Of a stretch of 64,000 nt of DNA, positions 30,921 to 39,615 are shown in pieces. The stretch's first letter is position 1. Each line of letters opens with the position of its first letter. The stretch is from Streptomyces sp. 1331.2 (lineage in GTDB: Bacteria; Actinomycetota; Actinomycetes; Streptomycetales; Streptomycetaceae): assembly GCF_900199205.1 (NCBI RefSeq), contig NZ_OBMJ01000001.1, positions 5,821,001 through 5,885,000 of the forward strand, given 5' to 3'. A program made the position numbers and the translations under genes. The notes beneath the pieces are model-generated. The model did not search any database. It was not told the origin of the DNA and saw only the letters and a program-made list of their open reading frames with translations.

Positions 30921-31619
30921 CTACGGCCGCCTGCCACCGATCGCCGGTTCCCCGGGGTGCGGGCGGCGTTCCCTGACCCACACCAGCTGCCGTCCGGTCT
31001 CGCCCGGGGCCCGGACGGCGGCTTCGGCGATCCGGTCCAGCCGGTAGCCGAGCTTGCGCGGGACGGCCGCGCTGGCGGTGTTCGCCCGGTCGCAGCGGAT
31101 CTCCACCCGGCTGATCCCGGGCAGGGCCAGCGCGGCCTCGGTCAGCGCCCCGGCCGCGGCGGTGGCGATGCCGCGGCCGACGTGCCCGGCGGCGACCCAG
31201 TAGCCGATCTCCAGCGCGCCCGGGCCGAGACGTCCGTGCAGGCCGAGGGCGCCGATCACGCCGCCGGGGTCGGTGTCCAGACCGGCCACGTACATGAAGT
31301 CGGTGCCGGCCTCCCAGGCGGCGGAGCCGGCCCGGGTCAGTTCTGCGGTCCGTGCGCGGGTGGGGGCCTCGGCCGCCCACTCCAGCCAGGGCCGCAGGTG
31401 GTCCAGGTTGGCGCGGACGGCCCGGTTCAGGGCCACCGCGTGGGTGCTGCGGCGCCGGCGCAGCCAGAGGCCGCCGGGCAGCCGCAGCAGTTCGGGTGGC
31501 CGCCCGGTGGTCACCTCCACCGCGGGTTCCGCTGCCGTGGGCGCCGCGGTCGGCTCCGCCGCCGTCCGGACCCCTCCGGCCCGGGCCGGGCCACAGGACC
31601 GTGACTGTGCTTGGCTCAT
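30921..31619 (-). CDS. GNAT acetyltransferase, RimJ/RimL type
   Basis: 232 residues from ATG 31619. After a 50-residue Ala/Pro-rich start, the GNAT domain begins at LWLRRRRSTHAVALNRAVRA; the acetyl-CoA site is GYWVAAGHVGRGIATAAAGA (V-x-x-x-x-x-R/QGxGxA) and the following NTASAAVPRKLGYRLD is typical of RimJ/RimL enzymes that modify protein N-termini or small amines. It is convergent with the aldo/keto reductase. Substrate unknown. Confidence 0.88.
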   Translation of the reverse strand: MSQAQSRSCGPARAGGVRTAAEPTAAPTAAEPAVEVTTGRPPELLRLPGGLWLRRRRSTHAVALNRAVRANLDHLRPWLEWAAEAPTRARTAELTRAGSAAWEAGTDFMYVAGLDTDPGGVIGALGLHGRLGPGALEIGYWVAAGHVGRGIATAAAGALTEAALALPGISRVEIRCDRANTASAAVPRKLGYRLDRIAEAAVRAPGETGRQLVWVRERRPHPGEPAIGGRRP

Positions 31620-31791
31620 GACGGCGATTATGTCCTTGGCCCGGACCTGTCACCATCCGGACTCCGGAGGGATCCCCGGACGGCGGGCGCGCGGGTCGGT
31701 GGACGGGCGCACCGTCTCGCCACCCGGCGCGCCCGGCCCGGGCCCGGCGCGCCGGCTCGCGGACCGGCGCTCCCGCTCGCGGACCGGCGCG

Positions 31792-32487
31792 TCAGAGCCG
31801 GACCAGCACCTCGTCGAGCTCCTTGCGCCGCAGATCCGGCACGCGCGCCCCCTCGGCCGGGTAGCCGACCGGGATCACGTACGCCGCGCGCTCCTCCGCC
31901 GGTCGGTCGCACACCTCGTTGAGGAACCTCATCGGGCTCGGCGTGTGGGTCAGCGTGGCCAGCCCGGCCTGGTGCAGCGAGGCCAGCAGCAGTCCGACCG
32001 CGATCCCCACCGACTCCTTGGTGTAGTACGGGCGCGGCGAGTCGGGCCCCTTGTGCACCTCGAAGACCACGATCACGGCCGGCGCGTCCTCCAGGAACGG
32101 CTTGCGCCAGTCGGTGCCGATCGGCGCGAGCGCGGCCAGCCACTCCTCCGACGCCCGGTGGCCGTAGAACTCGCGCTCCTCGGCCTCCGCCGCCTCGCGC
32201 AGCCGCCGCTTGCGCTCCGGGTCGGTGATCACCACGAACCGCCAGGGCTGGACGTGGGCGCCGCTGGGCGCGGTGCCCGCGGTCCGGACCGCCCATTCGA
32301 CCACCCCGTCCGGGATCGGGCGGGTGGAGTAGTCGCGGACGGTGCGGCGCCGGGCCATCACGTCGTGGAAGGACCTGCTGCGGGCCTCGGCCTCGTGGGC
32401 GGGCACCGTCATGGGGGTGAGCGCAACCGTCGGGTGGGACGTCGGGTGAGTCGCCCCGGCCGCGGCGCCGTCTGTGCTGTCAACCAT
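31792..32487 (-). CDS. Nitroreductase family protein, iodotyrosine-deiodinase-like branch
   Basis: 231 residues from ATG 32487; a further ATG at 32499 is possible. FMN-binding RRRTVRDYSTRPIPDGVVE, APSGAHVQPWRFVVI and LLLASLHQAGLATLTHTPSP with MRFLNEVCDRPAEERAAYVI are typical of the branch related to iodotyrosine deiodinase, which reduces halogenated or nitro aromatics using flavin. The 40-residue N-terminal extension is Thr/Ala-rich. A transcript would run away from the ABC-F gene next to it. Natural substrate unknown. Confidence 0.86.
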   Translation of the reverse strand: MVDSTDGAAAGATHPTSHPTVALTPMTVPAHEAEARSRSFHDVMARRRTVRDYSTRPIPDGVVEWAVRTAGTAPSGAHVQPWRFVVITDPERKRRLREAAEAEEREFYGHRASEEWLAALAPIGTDWRKPFLEDAPAVIVVFEVHKGPDSPRPYYTKESVGIAVGLLLASLHQAGLATLTHTPSPMRFLNEVCDRPAEERAAYVIPVGYPAEGARVPDLRRKELDEVLVRL

Positions 32488-32564
32488 GGCGGACAGCACA
32501 GCACATGACGGCCCTTCCGGGAAGAGGTCGAGACCAATTCCCGCAGGGCCGCCGTGCTGCCGTT

Positions 32565-32612
32565 CCGCGATGCCGCCGTGCCGCCGTGCCGCGATGCCGC
32601 CGTGCCGCCGTA
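32565..32612. repeat. 24-bp direct repeat, two copies
   Basis: The unit CCGCGATGCCGCCGTGCCGC followed by CGTG occurs at 32565-32588 and 32589-32612, then decays into CCGCCGTACCGCC. It lies between the nitroreductase start and the ABC-F stop. Confidence 0.7.
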
Positions 32613-32637
32613 CCGCCGCCGAGGTGCGGGACCGGGC

Positions 32638-34275
32638 CTACAGCTCGTGCACCCGCCCGTCCCGGACCTCGATCCGCCGGTTCACCGCGACGGTGTCCAG
32701 CATCCGCCGGTCGTGGGTGACCAGCAGCAGCGTGCCGGTGTACGAGCCGAGCGCGGCCTCCAACTGCTCGATCGCGGGCAGGTCCAGGTGGTTGGTGGGC
32801 TCGTCCAGCACCAGCAGGTTGACCCCGCGGGCCTGCAGCAGCGCCAGCGCGGCCCGGGTGCGCTCGCCGGGGGAGAGGGTGCCGGCCGGGCGCAGCACGT
32901 GCACCGCCTTGAGGCCGAACTTGGCCAGCAGGGTGCGCACGTCCTCCGGCGACAACTCCGGTACGGCGGCGGCGAAGGCCTCCGAGAGAGGTTCCCCGCC
33001 GAGGAACGACCCGCGCGCCTGGTCGACCTCGCCGACCACCACGCCGGAGCCCAACGAGGCGCTGCCGCCGTCGAGTTCGAGCCGGCCGAGCAGTGCGGCC
33101 AGCAGCGTGGACTTGCCCGCGCCGTTGGCGCCGGTGATGGCGACCCGGTCGGCCCAGTCGATCTGCAGGTCCACCGGGCCGAAGGCGAAGTCGCCGCGAC
33201 GGGCGACGGCCCCGTTCAGGGTGGCGACCACCGAGCCGGAGCGCGGCGCGGTGGCGATCTCCATCCGCAGCTCCCACTCCTTGCGCGGCTCCTCGACCAC
33301 GTCCAGCCGCTCGATCATCCGCTGGGTCTGGCGGGCCTTGGAGGCCTGCTTCTCGGTGGACTCGGCGCGGGTGGCGCGGGCCTTCTTGTCGTTGTCGCTG
33401 CCCTTGCGGCGGGCGTTGCGGACGCCGTGCTCCATCCAGTTGCGCTGCATCTGCGCCCGGGCCTCCAGCGAGGCCTTGGTGTCGGCGTACTCCTCGTACT
33501 CCTCGCGGGCGTGCCGGCGGGCCACCGCCCGCTCCTCCAGGTACGCCTCGTAGCCGCCGCCGTACAGGTGGACCTGCTGCTGGTGCAGGTCCAGCTCCAG
33601 CACCTTGGTCACCGTGCGGGCCAGGAACTCGCGGTCGTGGCTGATCAGCACGGTGCCCGCACGCAGGCCCTTGACGAAGGCCTCCAGCCGTTCCAGGCCG
33701 TCCAGGTCGAGGTCGTTGGTGGGCTCGTCGAGCAGGAAGACGTCGTAGCGGGAGAGCAGCAGCGAGGCGAGGCCGGCCCGGGCGGCCTGGCCGCCGGAGA
33801 GCGCGGTCATCGGCAGGTCGAGCGAGACCTTCAGCCCGAGCGAGTCGGCGACCTCCTCGGCGCGCTCCTCCAGGTCGGCACCGCCGAGGTCGAGCCAGCG
33901 GTCCAGGCCGGCCGCGTACGCGTCGTCGGCGCCGGCCCGGCCCTCGACCAGGCCCTCGGTGGCCTCGTCCAGGGCGGCCTGCGCGGCCGCCACGCCGGTG
34001 CGCCGGGCCAGGAAGTCGCGCACCGTCTCGCCCTCGCGCCGCTCCGGCTCCTGCGGCAGGTGGCCGGCGTTGGCGCCGGCCGGGCTCAGCCGCAGCGAGC
34101 CGCCCTCGGGGGTGTCGAGGCCGGCCAGCAGCCGCAGCAGGGTCGACTTGCCGGCGCCGTTCACGCCGACCAGGCCGATCACGTCGCCGGGGGCGACCAC
34201 CAGGTCCAGGCCGGAGAAGAGGGTGCGTTCGCCGTGGCCGGCGCTGAGGTCCTTGACTACGAGTGTGGCGCTCAT
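32638..34275 (-). CDS. ABC-F family ATP-binding protein (ribosome-associated)
   Basis: 545 residues from ATG 34275. Two ABC domains in tandem without membrane segments: first Walker A GVNGAGKST, signature LSGGQAARA and Walker B VFLLDEPTNDLD; second Walker A GANGAGKST, signature LSPGERTRA and Walker B LLVLDEPTNHLD. Between them lies a charged coiled-coil linker of about 90 residues (RRHAREEYEEYADTKASLEA, RKGSDNDKKARATR). ABC-F proteins act on the ribosome as translation factors or protect it from antibiotics. The long Lys/Arg-rich linker suits a housekeeping ABC-F (Ettl-like), but antibiotic protection cannot be excluded. Confidence 0.92.
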   Translation of the reverse strand: MSATLVVKDLSAGHGERTLFSGLDLVVAPGDVIGLVGVNGAGKSTLLRLLAGLDTPEGGSLRLSPAGANAGHLPQEPERREGETVRDFLARRTGVAAAQAALDEATEGLVEGRAGADDAYAAGLDRWLDLGGADLEERAEEVADSLGLKVSLDLPMTALSGGQAARAGLASLLLSRYDVFLLDEPTNDLDLDGLERLEAFVKGLRAGTVLISHDREFLARTVTKVLELDLHQQQVHLYGGGYEAYLEERAVARRHAREEYEEYADTKASLEARAQMQRNWMEHGVRNARRKGSDNDKKARATRAESTEKQASKARQTQRMIERLDVVEEPRKEWELRMEIATAPRSGSVVATLNGAVARRGDFAFGPVDLQIDWADRVAITGANGAGKSTLLAALLGRLELDGGSASLGSGVVVGEVDQARGSFLGGEPLSEAFAAAVPELSPEDVRTLLAKFGLKAVHVLRPAGTLSPGERTRAALALLQARGVNLLVLDEPTNHLDLPAIEQLEAALGSYTGTLLLVTHDRRMLDTVAVNRRIEVRDGRVHEL

Positions 34276-34310
34276 GATGAGGCCGATTGTAGGAGGAGCG
34301 GGCCCCATGC

Positions 34311-34356
34311 CGAAAAAAGCCCGGGGGCCGCGGCTGTGGCAGCCGCGGCCCCCGGG
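34311..34356 (-). terminator. Intrinsic terminator with U-tract after the trypsin-like gene
   Basis: In the leftward direction a 17-bp perfect stem (CCCGGGGGCCGCGGCTG / CAGCCGCGGCCCCCGGG, loop of 3) at 34356-34320 is followed at once by CTTTTTTCGG. This is one of the few textbook rho-independent terminators in the window. It ends 38 bases after the trypsin-like stop. Confidence 0.93.
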
Positions 34357-34393
34357 TCAGTGCGTGCAACCCCGGCGGATCACCTCTCGGTGA

Positions 34394-35623
34394 TCACTTG
34401 GCCTTCTTCGAGAAGTACTCGAACATGTGCTGGGCCACGTCCTCCAGGTACGGACCGGCCTCGTAGGTGTTCGCGCCGTTGCCGATGGAGGTGTCGCTGA
34501 CCAGGGCCGGCTTGCCGTCCTTGGTGGCGTACCAGCCGCCGCCGCTGCTGCCGCCGGTCATGTTGCAGCCGATCAGCAGCATCGCCGGGCGGCTCGGGTC
34601 GCCGGTCTTCTTGGACGGCTTGCCGCCGTCGCAGTGCTCCAGCTCGACGCCGTCGAAGGGCTTGCCCTCCGGGAAGCCGTAGTTGCTGACCGAGGCGAGC
34701 TGGTCACGCGGGGCGTTGAACCAGAGCGGGACGGAGCCGCCGACGGTCTCCTCCAGCGACTTGGCGCTGCCGTCGGGGTTGGCCACCTTGATGATCCCGA
34801 AGTCGTACTGGCTCCAGGGGCCGCCCTTCTCCGGGTCGGCCTCGGCGGTCCACTGCGGGGAGACCATGCCGGCGGTCGCGCCCCACTCGCCGTACGGCTC
34901 GGCGTCCTCCACCTTGGCCTGCTGCTTGCCGGCGCCGCTCAGCACGCCGTTGCTGTTGAAGGCCGGGGCGAAGGTGATGTCGGTGTAGTACTTGTTGCCC
35001 TTGCCGCCGTGCAGGCAGTGGCTCGCGGTCCACACCAGGTTGCTTTTGCCCGGGTGCTCCGGGTCCGAGATGACGGTGCCGGAGCACACGTAGTCCTCGT
35101 TGCCGTCCTTGAAGAAGATCTTGCCGTTGACGTGCGTGTTCTTCGGGAACGGGTGCGCCACGGGCTTGGCCGGGACCATGGCGGGCAGCTGGTCCGGGCC
35201 GGCCGGCGGCTGGGCCGCGGTGGGCTGGGCCGGGGCCGCACCGGTCGGCTGGGCGGTCGGCTGCGCCGTGGGCTGGGCGGGCGCCTGCGTCGGGTCCTGG
35301 GCCGGGGCCTGGGGCAGCGGCTTCGGCTTGGCGTTCAGCAGCTTCTGCAGGGTCCAGTAGCCCTTGACCGCCGGGGTGATGACGTTCGCCTGCGCCCACT
35401 TGTCCCAGTCGTCGAGCTTCCAGGCCTTCAGCTCTTCGATGGTGGGCAGCTTGATCGGGGCCGCGCCCGGCTTGCCGGAGGCGCTGGCCGCGACGGTGGG
35501 AGCGCCGGTCTCGGCTCCGACCGGGTCGCTGTTGTCCGGGCCGCAGGCGGTGGCGACCACCATGGTCAGCGCGGCGACGGATGCGCCCAGGACGGCACGG
35601 CTCGGCCGGGATATCGGTGACAT
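34394..35623 (-). CDS. Secreted trypsin-like serine peptidase, predicted lipoprotein
   Basis: 409 residues from ATG 35623, 10 bases after AGGGGGA. A lipoprotein signal peptide ends in VVATAC with Cys27 as lipid anchor. A Pro/Gln/Thr-rich spacer (repeats of AQPTAQPT, about 105-145) leads to the chymotrypsin-fold domain: His202 in TASHC, Asp274 in QYDFGIIK and Ser360 in GGSSGGGW. Cys pairs should form disulfides. Such anchored proteases in Streptomyces act on extracellular peptides. The upstream region holds a large inverted repeat, and a textbook terminator follows. Confidence 0.9.
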   Translation of the reverse strand: MSPISRPSRAVLGASVAALTMVVATACGPDNSDPVGAETGAPTVAASASGKPGAAPIKLPTIEELKAWKLDDWDKWAQANVITPAVKGYWTLQKLLNAKPKPLPQAPAQDPTQAPAQPTAQPTAQPTGAAPAQPTAAQPPAGPDQLPAMVPAKPVAHPFPKNTHVNGKIFFKDGNEDYVCSGTVISDPEHPGKSNLVWTASHCLHGGKGNKYYTDITFAPAFNSNGVLSGAGKQQAKVEDAEPYGEWGATAGMVSPQWTAEADPEKGGPWSQYDFGIIKVANPDGSAKSLEETVGGSVPLWFNAPRDQLASVSNYGFPEGKPFDGVELEHCDGGKPSKKTGDPSRPAMLLIGCNMTGGSSGGGWYATKDGKPALVSDTSIGNGANTYEAGPYLEDVAQHMFEYFSKKAK

Positions 35624-35648
35624 GAGTTCAAATCCCCCTGTTGACTAC

Positions 35649-35699
35649 TGCCATACGGCCCGTTCCGCGGGTACGGCCCGCGGGCCGTAGGTATGGCAG
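35649..35699. repeat. Nested inverted repeat upstream of the trypsin-like gene
   Basis: TACGGCCCGCGGGCCGTA at 35672-35689 is a perfect 18-bp palindrome, nested inside an outer pair CTGCCATAC (35649-35657) and GTATGGCAG (35691-35699), where CTGCCATACGGCCCG can also pair across. It lies 26-76 bases upstream of the ATG at 35623, within the promoter or 5' leader. Confidence 0.7.
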
Positions 35700-35881
35700 G
35701 TGAGGAGTCTGCCATGCGGATAAGAATCTCCTTACATCCGGCCCGGGCTGGGACGGGGCTGTCACCGGATCGGCACCGGATCGGCACCAGGCCTCCGCCG
35801 GGCGCCACTTGGTGCGCGGCCGCCGCCCGGTGCGTGGCCGTCCGGTGCGTGCCGCCCGAGCCGCGGCGTCCGATAAATCGG

Positions 35882-35910
35882 TTGCACACGTCCGCCGACG
35901 GTCCTAGCGT
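35882..35910 (+). promoter_or_regulatory. Sigma70-type promoter of the second ABC-F gene
   Basis: TTGCAC (35882-35887), a 17-base spacer and TAGCGT (35905-35910) match the actinomycete housekeeping promoter (TTGACR - 17 - TANNNT). Transcription would start near 35917, about 225 bases before the ABC-F start codon, leaving a long leader. Confidence 0.7.
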
Positions 35911-35931
35911 GGTCCGGGTCATCAGCCAGAC

Positions 35932-36022
35932 AAGGAGAAGGCCGTTGCTCTACTGAGGTCCCGGGACACCGCCCCGCCGCGCAGGCCCTGTTGCCGCGTG
36001 GTGCGCGTGTGTGCGACCTCAG
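35932..36022 (+). promoter_or_regulatory. Leader with three-codon uORF and inverted repeat (candidate attenuator)
   Basis: AAGGAG (35932-35937) lies 7 bases before TTG CTC TAC TGA (35945-35956), a perfect initiation site for the peptide Met-Leu-Tyr. The end of this uORF overlaps the arm CTGAGGTC (35953-35960), which can pair with GACCTCAG (36015-36022). A ribosome stalled on the uORF would cover that arm. Such ribosome-mediated attenuation is known for antibiotic-inducible ABC-F genes, but this instance is inferred from sequence. Confidence 0.55.
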
Positions 36023-36140
36023 TCACGGCCCCCCGGCGCTTCCTTCCGCCCTCCTGTCCTCCGGCCGTACCGGTTCCACACCCGCGGTGTCTCCCCGTGT
36101 TGCTCATCACCCCTTCGGCAACCACCCCGGGAGTCCCTAC

Positions 36141-37748
36141 ATGGCACAACCCACCACCGCCGTCCTCTGCACCGACCTCGCGTTCGAGTGGCCCGACGGC
36201 AAACCCGTCCTGGACGGCTTCCACCTCGCCGTCGGCCCCGGCCGCACCGGCCTGATCGGGCTCAACGGCGCGGGCAAGTCCACCCTGCTGCGGCTGATCG
36301 CCGGCGACCTCACCCCCACCGGCGGCACCGTCCGGGTGGACGGCGAACTCGGCTACCTGCCACAGGGCCTGACGCTCGACACCACCCTCCGGGTGGACGA
36401 GGCACTGGGCATCCGCGCCACCCGCGAGGCGCTGCACGCGATCGAGTCCGGAGACACCGACCAGCGCCACTTCGACGCCGTCGGCGACGACTGGGACGTC
36501 GAGGAGCGCGCCCGCGCCACGCTCGACCGGCTCGGTCTGCGCGGCCTCGGCCTCGACCGCACCACCGGCGAACTCTCCGGCGGCGAGGCTGTGTTGCTGC
36601 GGCTGGCCGCCCTGCTGATCGCCCGCCCCGACGTCCTGCTGCTCGACGAGCCCACCAACAACCTCGACCGGGCCGCCCGCGAGCGGCTCTACGAGACGGT
36701 GGCCGGCTGGAACGGCGTGATGCTGATCGTCAGCCACGACCGCGAGCTGCTCAGCCACGTCGACCAGATCGCCGACCTGCGGGACGGCGACGTCACCTGG
36801 TACGGCGGCAACTTCGAGGAGTACGAACGCACCCTCGCCGCCCAGCAGGAGACGGCCGAGCGGCTGCTGCGCAACGCCGAGGCCGACGTCCAGCGCCAGA
36901 AACGGGACCTGGCCGACGCCCGGATCCGGCTGGACCGCAGCGCCGCGTACGGGAAGAAGCGGTCGGTCACCCGAAACGACCCGTACATCTTCGCCGGGAT
37001 GCTCAAGCGCAAGGGTCAGGAGACCGCGGGCCGGCTCCAGGGCATGCACGCCGAGCGGCTGGAGGAGGCCAAGGCGCGGCTCGGCGCGGCCGAGGAGGCC
37101 GTGCGGGACGACGCCGAGATCCGGATCGACCTGCCGCGCACCGCGGTCCCGGCCGGGCGCACCGTGCTCACCCTGCAGAAGGTCCGGCTGCCCTACGGCA
37201 CCACCGCCGACCTCGACCTGCGCGGTGCCGAGCGGATCGCCCTGGTCGGCCGCAACGGCTCCGGCAAGTCCACCCTGCTGCGCACCATCGCAGGCGAACT
37301 CGCCCCACTGGAAGGGGAGATCACCACTCCGGTGCCGTTGCGGTACCTCCCGCAGCGGCTCGACCTGCTGGACGACGAGCGCAGCGTGGTGGAGAACGTC
37401 AAGCTGTTCGCGCCCGCCGCCGGGGACAACGCGATCCGCGCCCGCCTCGCCCGCTTCCTGTTCCGCGGCACCCGGGCCGAGCAGCCGGCCGGCACGCTGT
37501 CCGGCGGCGAGCGGTTCCGGGCGACGCTGGCCGCCCTGCTGCTGGCCGACCCACCGCCGCAGCTGCTGCTGCTGGACGAGCCGACCAACAACCTGGACCT
37601 CGCGAGCGTCCGCCAGCTCACCCAGGCGCTGGCCGCCTACCAGGGCGCGCTGATCGTGGTCAGCCACGACCTGCCGTTCCTGCGCGGCCTGGGCCTGACC
37701 AGGTGGCTGGAGCTGGACGGCGAACTGCGGGGGGTGGACCCGATGTAG
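36141..37748 (+). CDS. ABC-F family ATP-binding protein, antibiotic-resistance type likely
   Basis: 535 residues from ATG 36141, 8 bases after GGGAG. Two ABC domains: Walker A GLNGAGKST and GRNGSGKST, signatures LSGGEAVLL and LSGGERFRA, and Walker B LLLDEPTNNLD in both. The linker (QRQKRDLADARIRLDRSAAY, GKKRSVTRNDPYIFAGMLKR) is shorter than in the first ABC-F. No membrane segments. Actinomycete ABC-F proteins of this build protect ribosomes from lincosamides, macrolides or pleuromutilins. The long leader with a three-codon uORF and inverted repeat supports drug-inducible expression, though the drug is unknown. Confidence 0.9.
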   Translation: MAQPTTAVLCTDLAFEWPDGKPVLDGFHLAVGPGRTGLIGLNGAGKSTLLRLIAGDLTPTGGTVRVDGELGYLPQGLTLDTTLRVDEALGIRATREALHAIESGDTDQRHFDAVGDDWDVEERARATLDRLGLRGLGLDRTTGELSGGEAVLLRLAALLIARPDVLLLDEPTNNLDRAARERLYETVAGWNGVMLIVSHDRELLSHVDQIADLRDGDVTWYGGNFEEYERTLAAQQETAERLLRNAEADVQRQKRDLADARIRLDRSAAYGKKRSVTRNDPYIFAGMLKRKGQETAGRLQGMHAERLEEAKARLGAAEEAVRDDAEIRIDLPRTAVPAGRTVLTLQKVRLPYGTTADLDLRGAERIALVGRNGSGKSTLLRTIAGELAPLEGEITTPVPLRYLPQRLDLLDDERSVVENVKLFAPAAGDNAIRARLARFLFRGTRAEQPAGTLSGGERFRATLAALLLADPPPQLLLLDEPTNNLDLASVRQLTQALAAYQGALIVVSHDLPFLRGLGLTRWLELDGELRGVDPM

Positions 37749-37864
37749 CGGACCCGAGGCAGCTGCCCGATATGGCCGCCCCGGCGTCGTGCCAGCCGGC
37801 CGGTGGCGGCGGGCTACCGGGATCGTCGGCTCCGGGCGTCCTCGGTGAGCTCCCGGCGGGCGGG

Positions 37865-37885
37865 GCTCAGGGCGGGCCCCTGAGC
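37865..37885. terminator. Possible bidirectional terminator hairpin
   Basis: GCTCAGGG / CCCTGAGC with loop CGGGC, located 117 bases after the ABC-F stop and 105 bases after the stop of the convergent Pr6Pr gene. No T-tract. Confidence 0.45.
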
Positions 37886-37989
37886 ACCGCCGCCGGCCCG
37901 ATGATGTGCGCGCCCGCCGCGGGCCGTACGGTGATCGGCTCGGGGCGGGTGAACGTCGAGGTCGACAGGAGGTCGGCAACTCGCCGTGG

Positions 37990-38640
37990 CTACGCCTGCG
38001 GTGCGGGCCGCAGCTTGCCGGCGACCAGCGTGCCGAGCCGGTCCAGGCCGACGACGAGCGCGGCGAGCACCACGAACTCGACGGTCAGCTGGGCGATCTG
38101 GCCCCAGACGTAGCCGTAGCCCTTGGTGGTCGGGTCGAAGAAGAAGTAGGGGTAGGGCGTCGGGTAGTCGTCGAACAGCGCGTTGCGGGTGAGCACGATC
38201 GCCGCGTAGCCCAGCGGGAAGGCCAGCCAGAGCGGGATGTCCTTCCAGGCCGCCGCGTTGCGGGGCTTGAGCACCAGCCAGTCGATGATCACCATCACCG
38301 GCGTCACGTAGTGCAGGAAGAACGACGACCAGTGCGCGAGCCGGTCCGGCCCGCTGACCAGTCCGGGCAGCGGGTTGGCGCCGTGCTGCAGCAGGATGTG
38401 CGAGACCAGCCCGGTGATCAGGATGTACAGCGTGGCGGCGCCGCGCAGCCGGGGCGCGGGCGCGTCCACGGTGCCGCGCTTGGTCATCCAGTACACCGCG
38501 CCGATGAAGTAGCCGAGCACGATGACGTTGCTCTGCACCGTGAAGTACACGAGCGGTGCGGTCCCGAGGGACAGGCCGAGGCCCGCCGAGAGCACGATTC
38601 CCATGCGCCACCACAGCGCGGGGCGGGTCCGGACTGTCAT
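37990..38640 (-). CDS. Pr6Pr family membrane protein
   Basis: 216 residues from ATG 38640. Six predicted membrane helices. Conserved features of the Pr6Pr/FAR-17a/AIG1-like group are present: FTVQSNVIVLGYFIGAVYW after helix 1, the HILLQHGANPLPGL loop, FLHYVTPVMVIIDWLVLKPR (His and Asp in the membrane) and GYGYVWGQIAQLTVEF. Eukaryotic AIG1/ADTRP relatives hydrolyse fatty-acid esters using Thr and His; the bacterial role is unknown. It stands alone, convergent with the ABC-F gene. Confidence 0.88.
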   Translation of the reverse strand: MTVRTRPALWWRMGIVLSAGLGLSLGTAPLVYFTVQSNVIVLGYFIGAVYWMTKRGTVDAPAPRLRGAATLYILITGLVSHILLQHGANPLPGLVSGPDRLAHWSSFFLHYVTPVMVIIDWLVLKPRNAAAWKDIPLWLAFPLGYAAIVLTRNALFDDYPTPYPYFFFDPTTKGYGYVWGQIAQLTVEFVVLAALVVGLDRLGTLVAGKLRPAPQA

Positions 38641-38805
38641 GCGGCCACCAGTTCGTTCCAGGCGATACGGGAGGTATCGGACGGCAAAGGGGAAAATCGA
38701 ACTCTACTCGCTAGTACCGGCGCGGTGGAACCCGTGTGCGATTCCTCGGTGCCCGGACCGGCGCGCGCCCCTCCGCAGTGTTCAGCCGGGCAGTCAGCCG
38801 GGCAG

Positions 38806-39615
38806 TCAGCGGGGCAGGACGAACCCCGACTCGTACGCCGCGATGACCGCCTGGGTGCGGTCCCGCGCGCCCAGCTTGGCGAGCACGCTGCCGACGTGCG
38901 TCTTCACCGTCTCCTGGCTCACCACCAGCTGCCGGGCGATCTCGCCGTTGTTGAGCCCGGTGGCCATCAGCCGCAGCACCTGCCCCTCCCGCTCGGTCAG
39001 CCGTCCGATCGGCCCCTGGTCGGCCTCGGCCTCCCGGCGGCGGTCCGCGCCGTGGCGCAGCGCGAGTTCGCGGACGGCCGCCGGGAAGAGCAGCGAGTCC
39101 CCGCGCGCGACCAGTCGCACCGCCTGCACCATCTCCTCGGCCCGGGCCCGCTTCAGCAGGAAGCCGGCCGCGCCCGCGCGCAGCGCGTCGTACACGTGGT
39201 CGTCGTGCTCGAAGGTGGTGACCACCAGGATCCGCGGCGGCTCGGCCATCCCGCCGACCAGCTGCTCGGTCGCGCGGATGCCGTTGATGCCGGGCATGCG
39301 GACGTCCATCAGCACCACGTCCGGCAGCAGTTCCCGCACCAGCGGGACGACCTCGGCCCCGTCGGCGGCCTCGCCGACCACGGTGAGGTCCGGTTCGGCG
39401 TCGATGACCACCCGCAGGCCCATCCGGACCAGCCGCTCGTCGTCCGCGATCACCACGCGGATGGCGGGCGCGGCCCGGCCCGGGCCGTTCCCGCCGGTGC
39501 CCGTTCGCCCGTCGCTCACTGCGTCGCCGTCCCCGTCCCCGCCGTTCACTGTGGCCCCGCCGTTCACTGCGTCCGCTGCGTCCCTGTCGTTCACCGTGTC
39601 CCCCTCGTGCGTCAT
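38806..39615 (-). CDS. NarL/DesR-type response regulator
   Basis: 269 residues from ATG 39615, whose ATGA overlap with the histidine kinase stop shows coupling. The receiver domain begins IRVVIADDERLVRMGLRVVI; phosphoacceptor Asp in LPDVVLMDVRMPG; LuxR HTH at the end (LTEREGQVLRLMATGLNNGE, IARQLVVSQETVKTHVGSVL). The first 50 residues are an unusual Gly/Asp/Asn-rich stretch with repeated VNGG, encoded by a repeated CCGTTCACTG segment, so the true start could lie downstream (for example the GTG just before SDGRTGTGG). It should regulate the upstream membrane protein or envelope genes. Confidence 0.9.
   Translation of the reverse strand: MTHEGDTVNDRDAADAVNGGATVNGGDGDGDAVSDGRTGTGGNGPGRAAPAIRVVIADDERLVRMGLRVVIDAEPDLTVVGEAADGAEVVPLVRELLPDVVLMDVRMPGINGIRATEQLVGGMAEPPRILVVTTFEHDDHVYDALRAGAAGFLLKRARAEEMVQAVRLVARGDSLLFPAAVRELALRHGADRRREAEADQGPIGRLTEREGQVLRLMATGLNNGEIARQLVVSQETVKTHVGSVLAKLGARDRTQAVIAAYESGFVLPR

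Noticed and set aside
34427..35620. Long plus-strand open frame opposite the trypsin-like gene
   Set aside because: It is the exact antisense of a gene with full catalytic motifs and has a Val/Gly/Arg-biased shadow composition.
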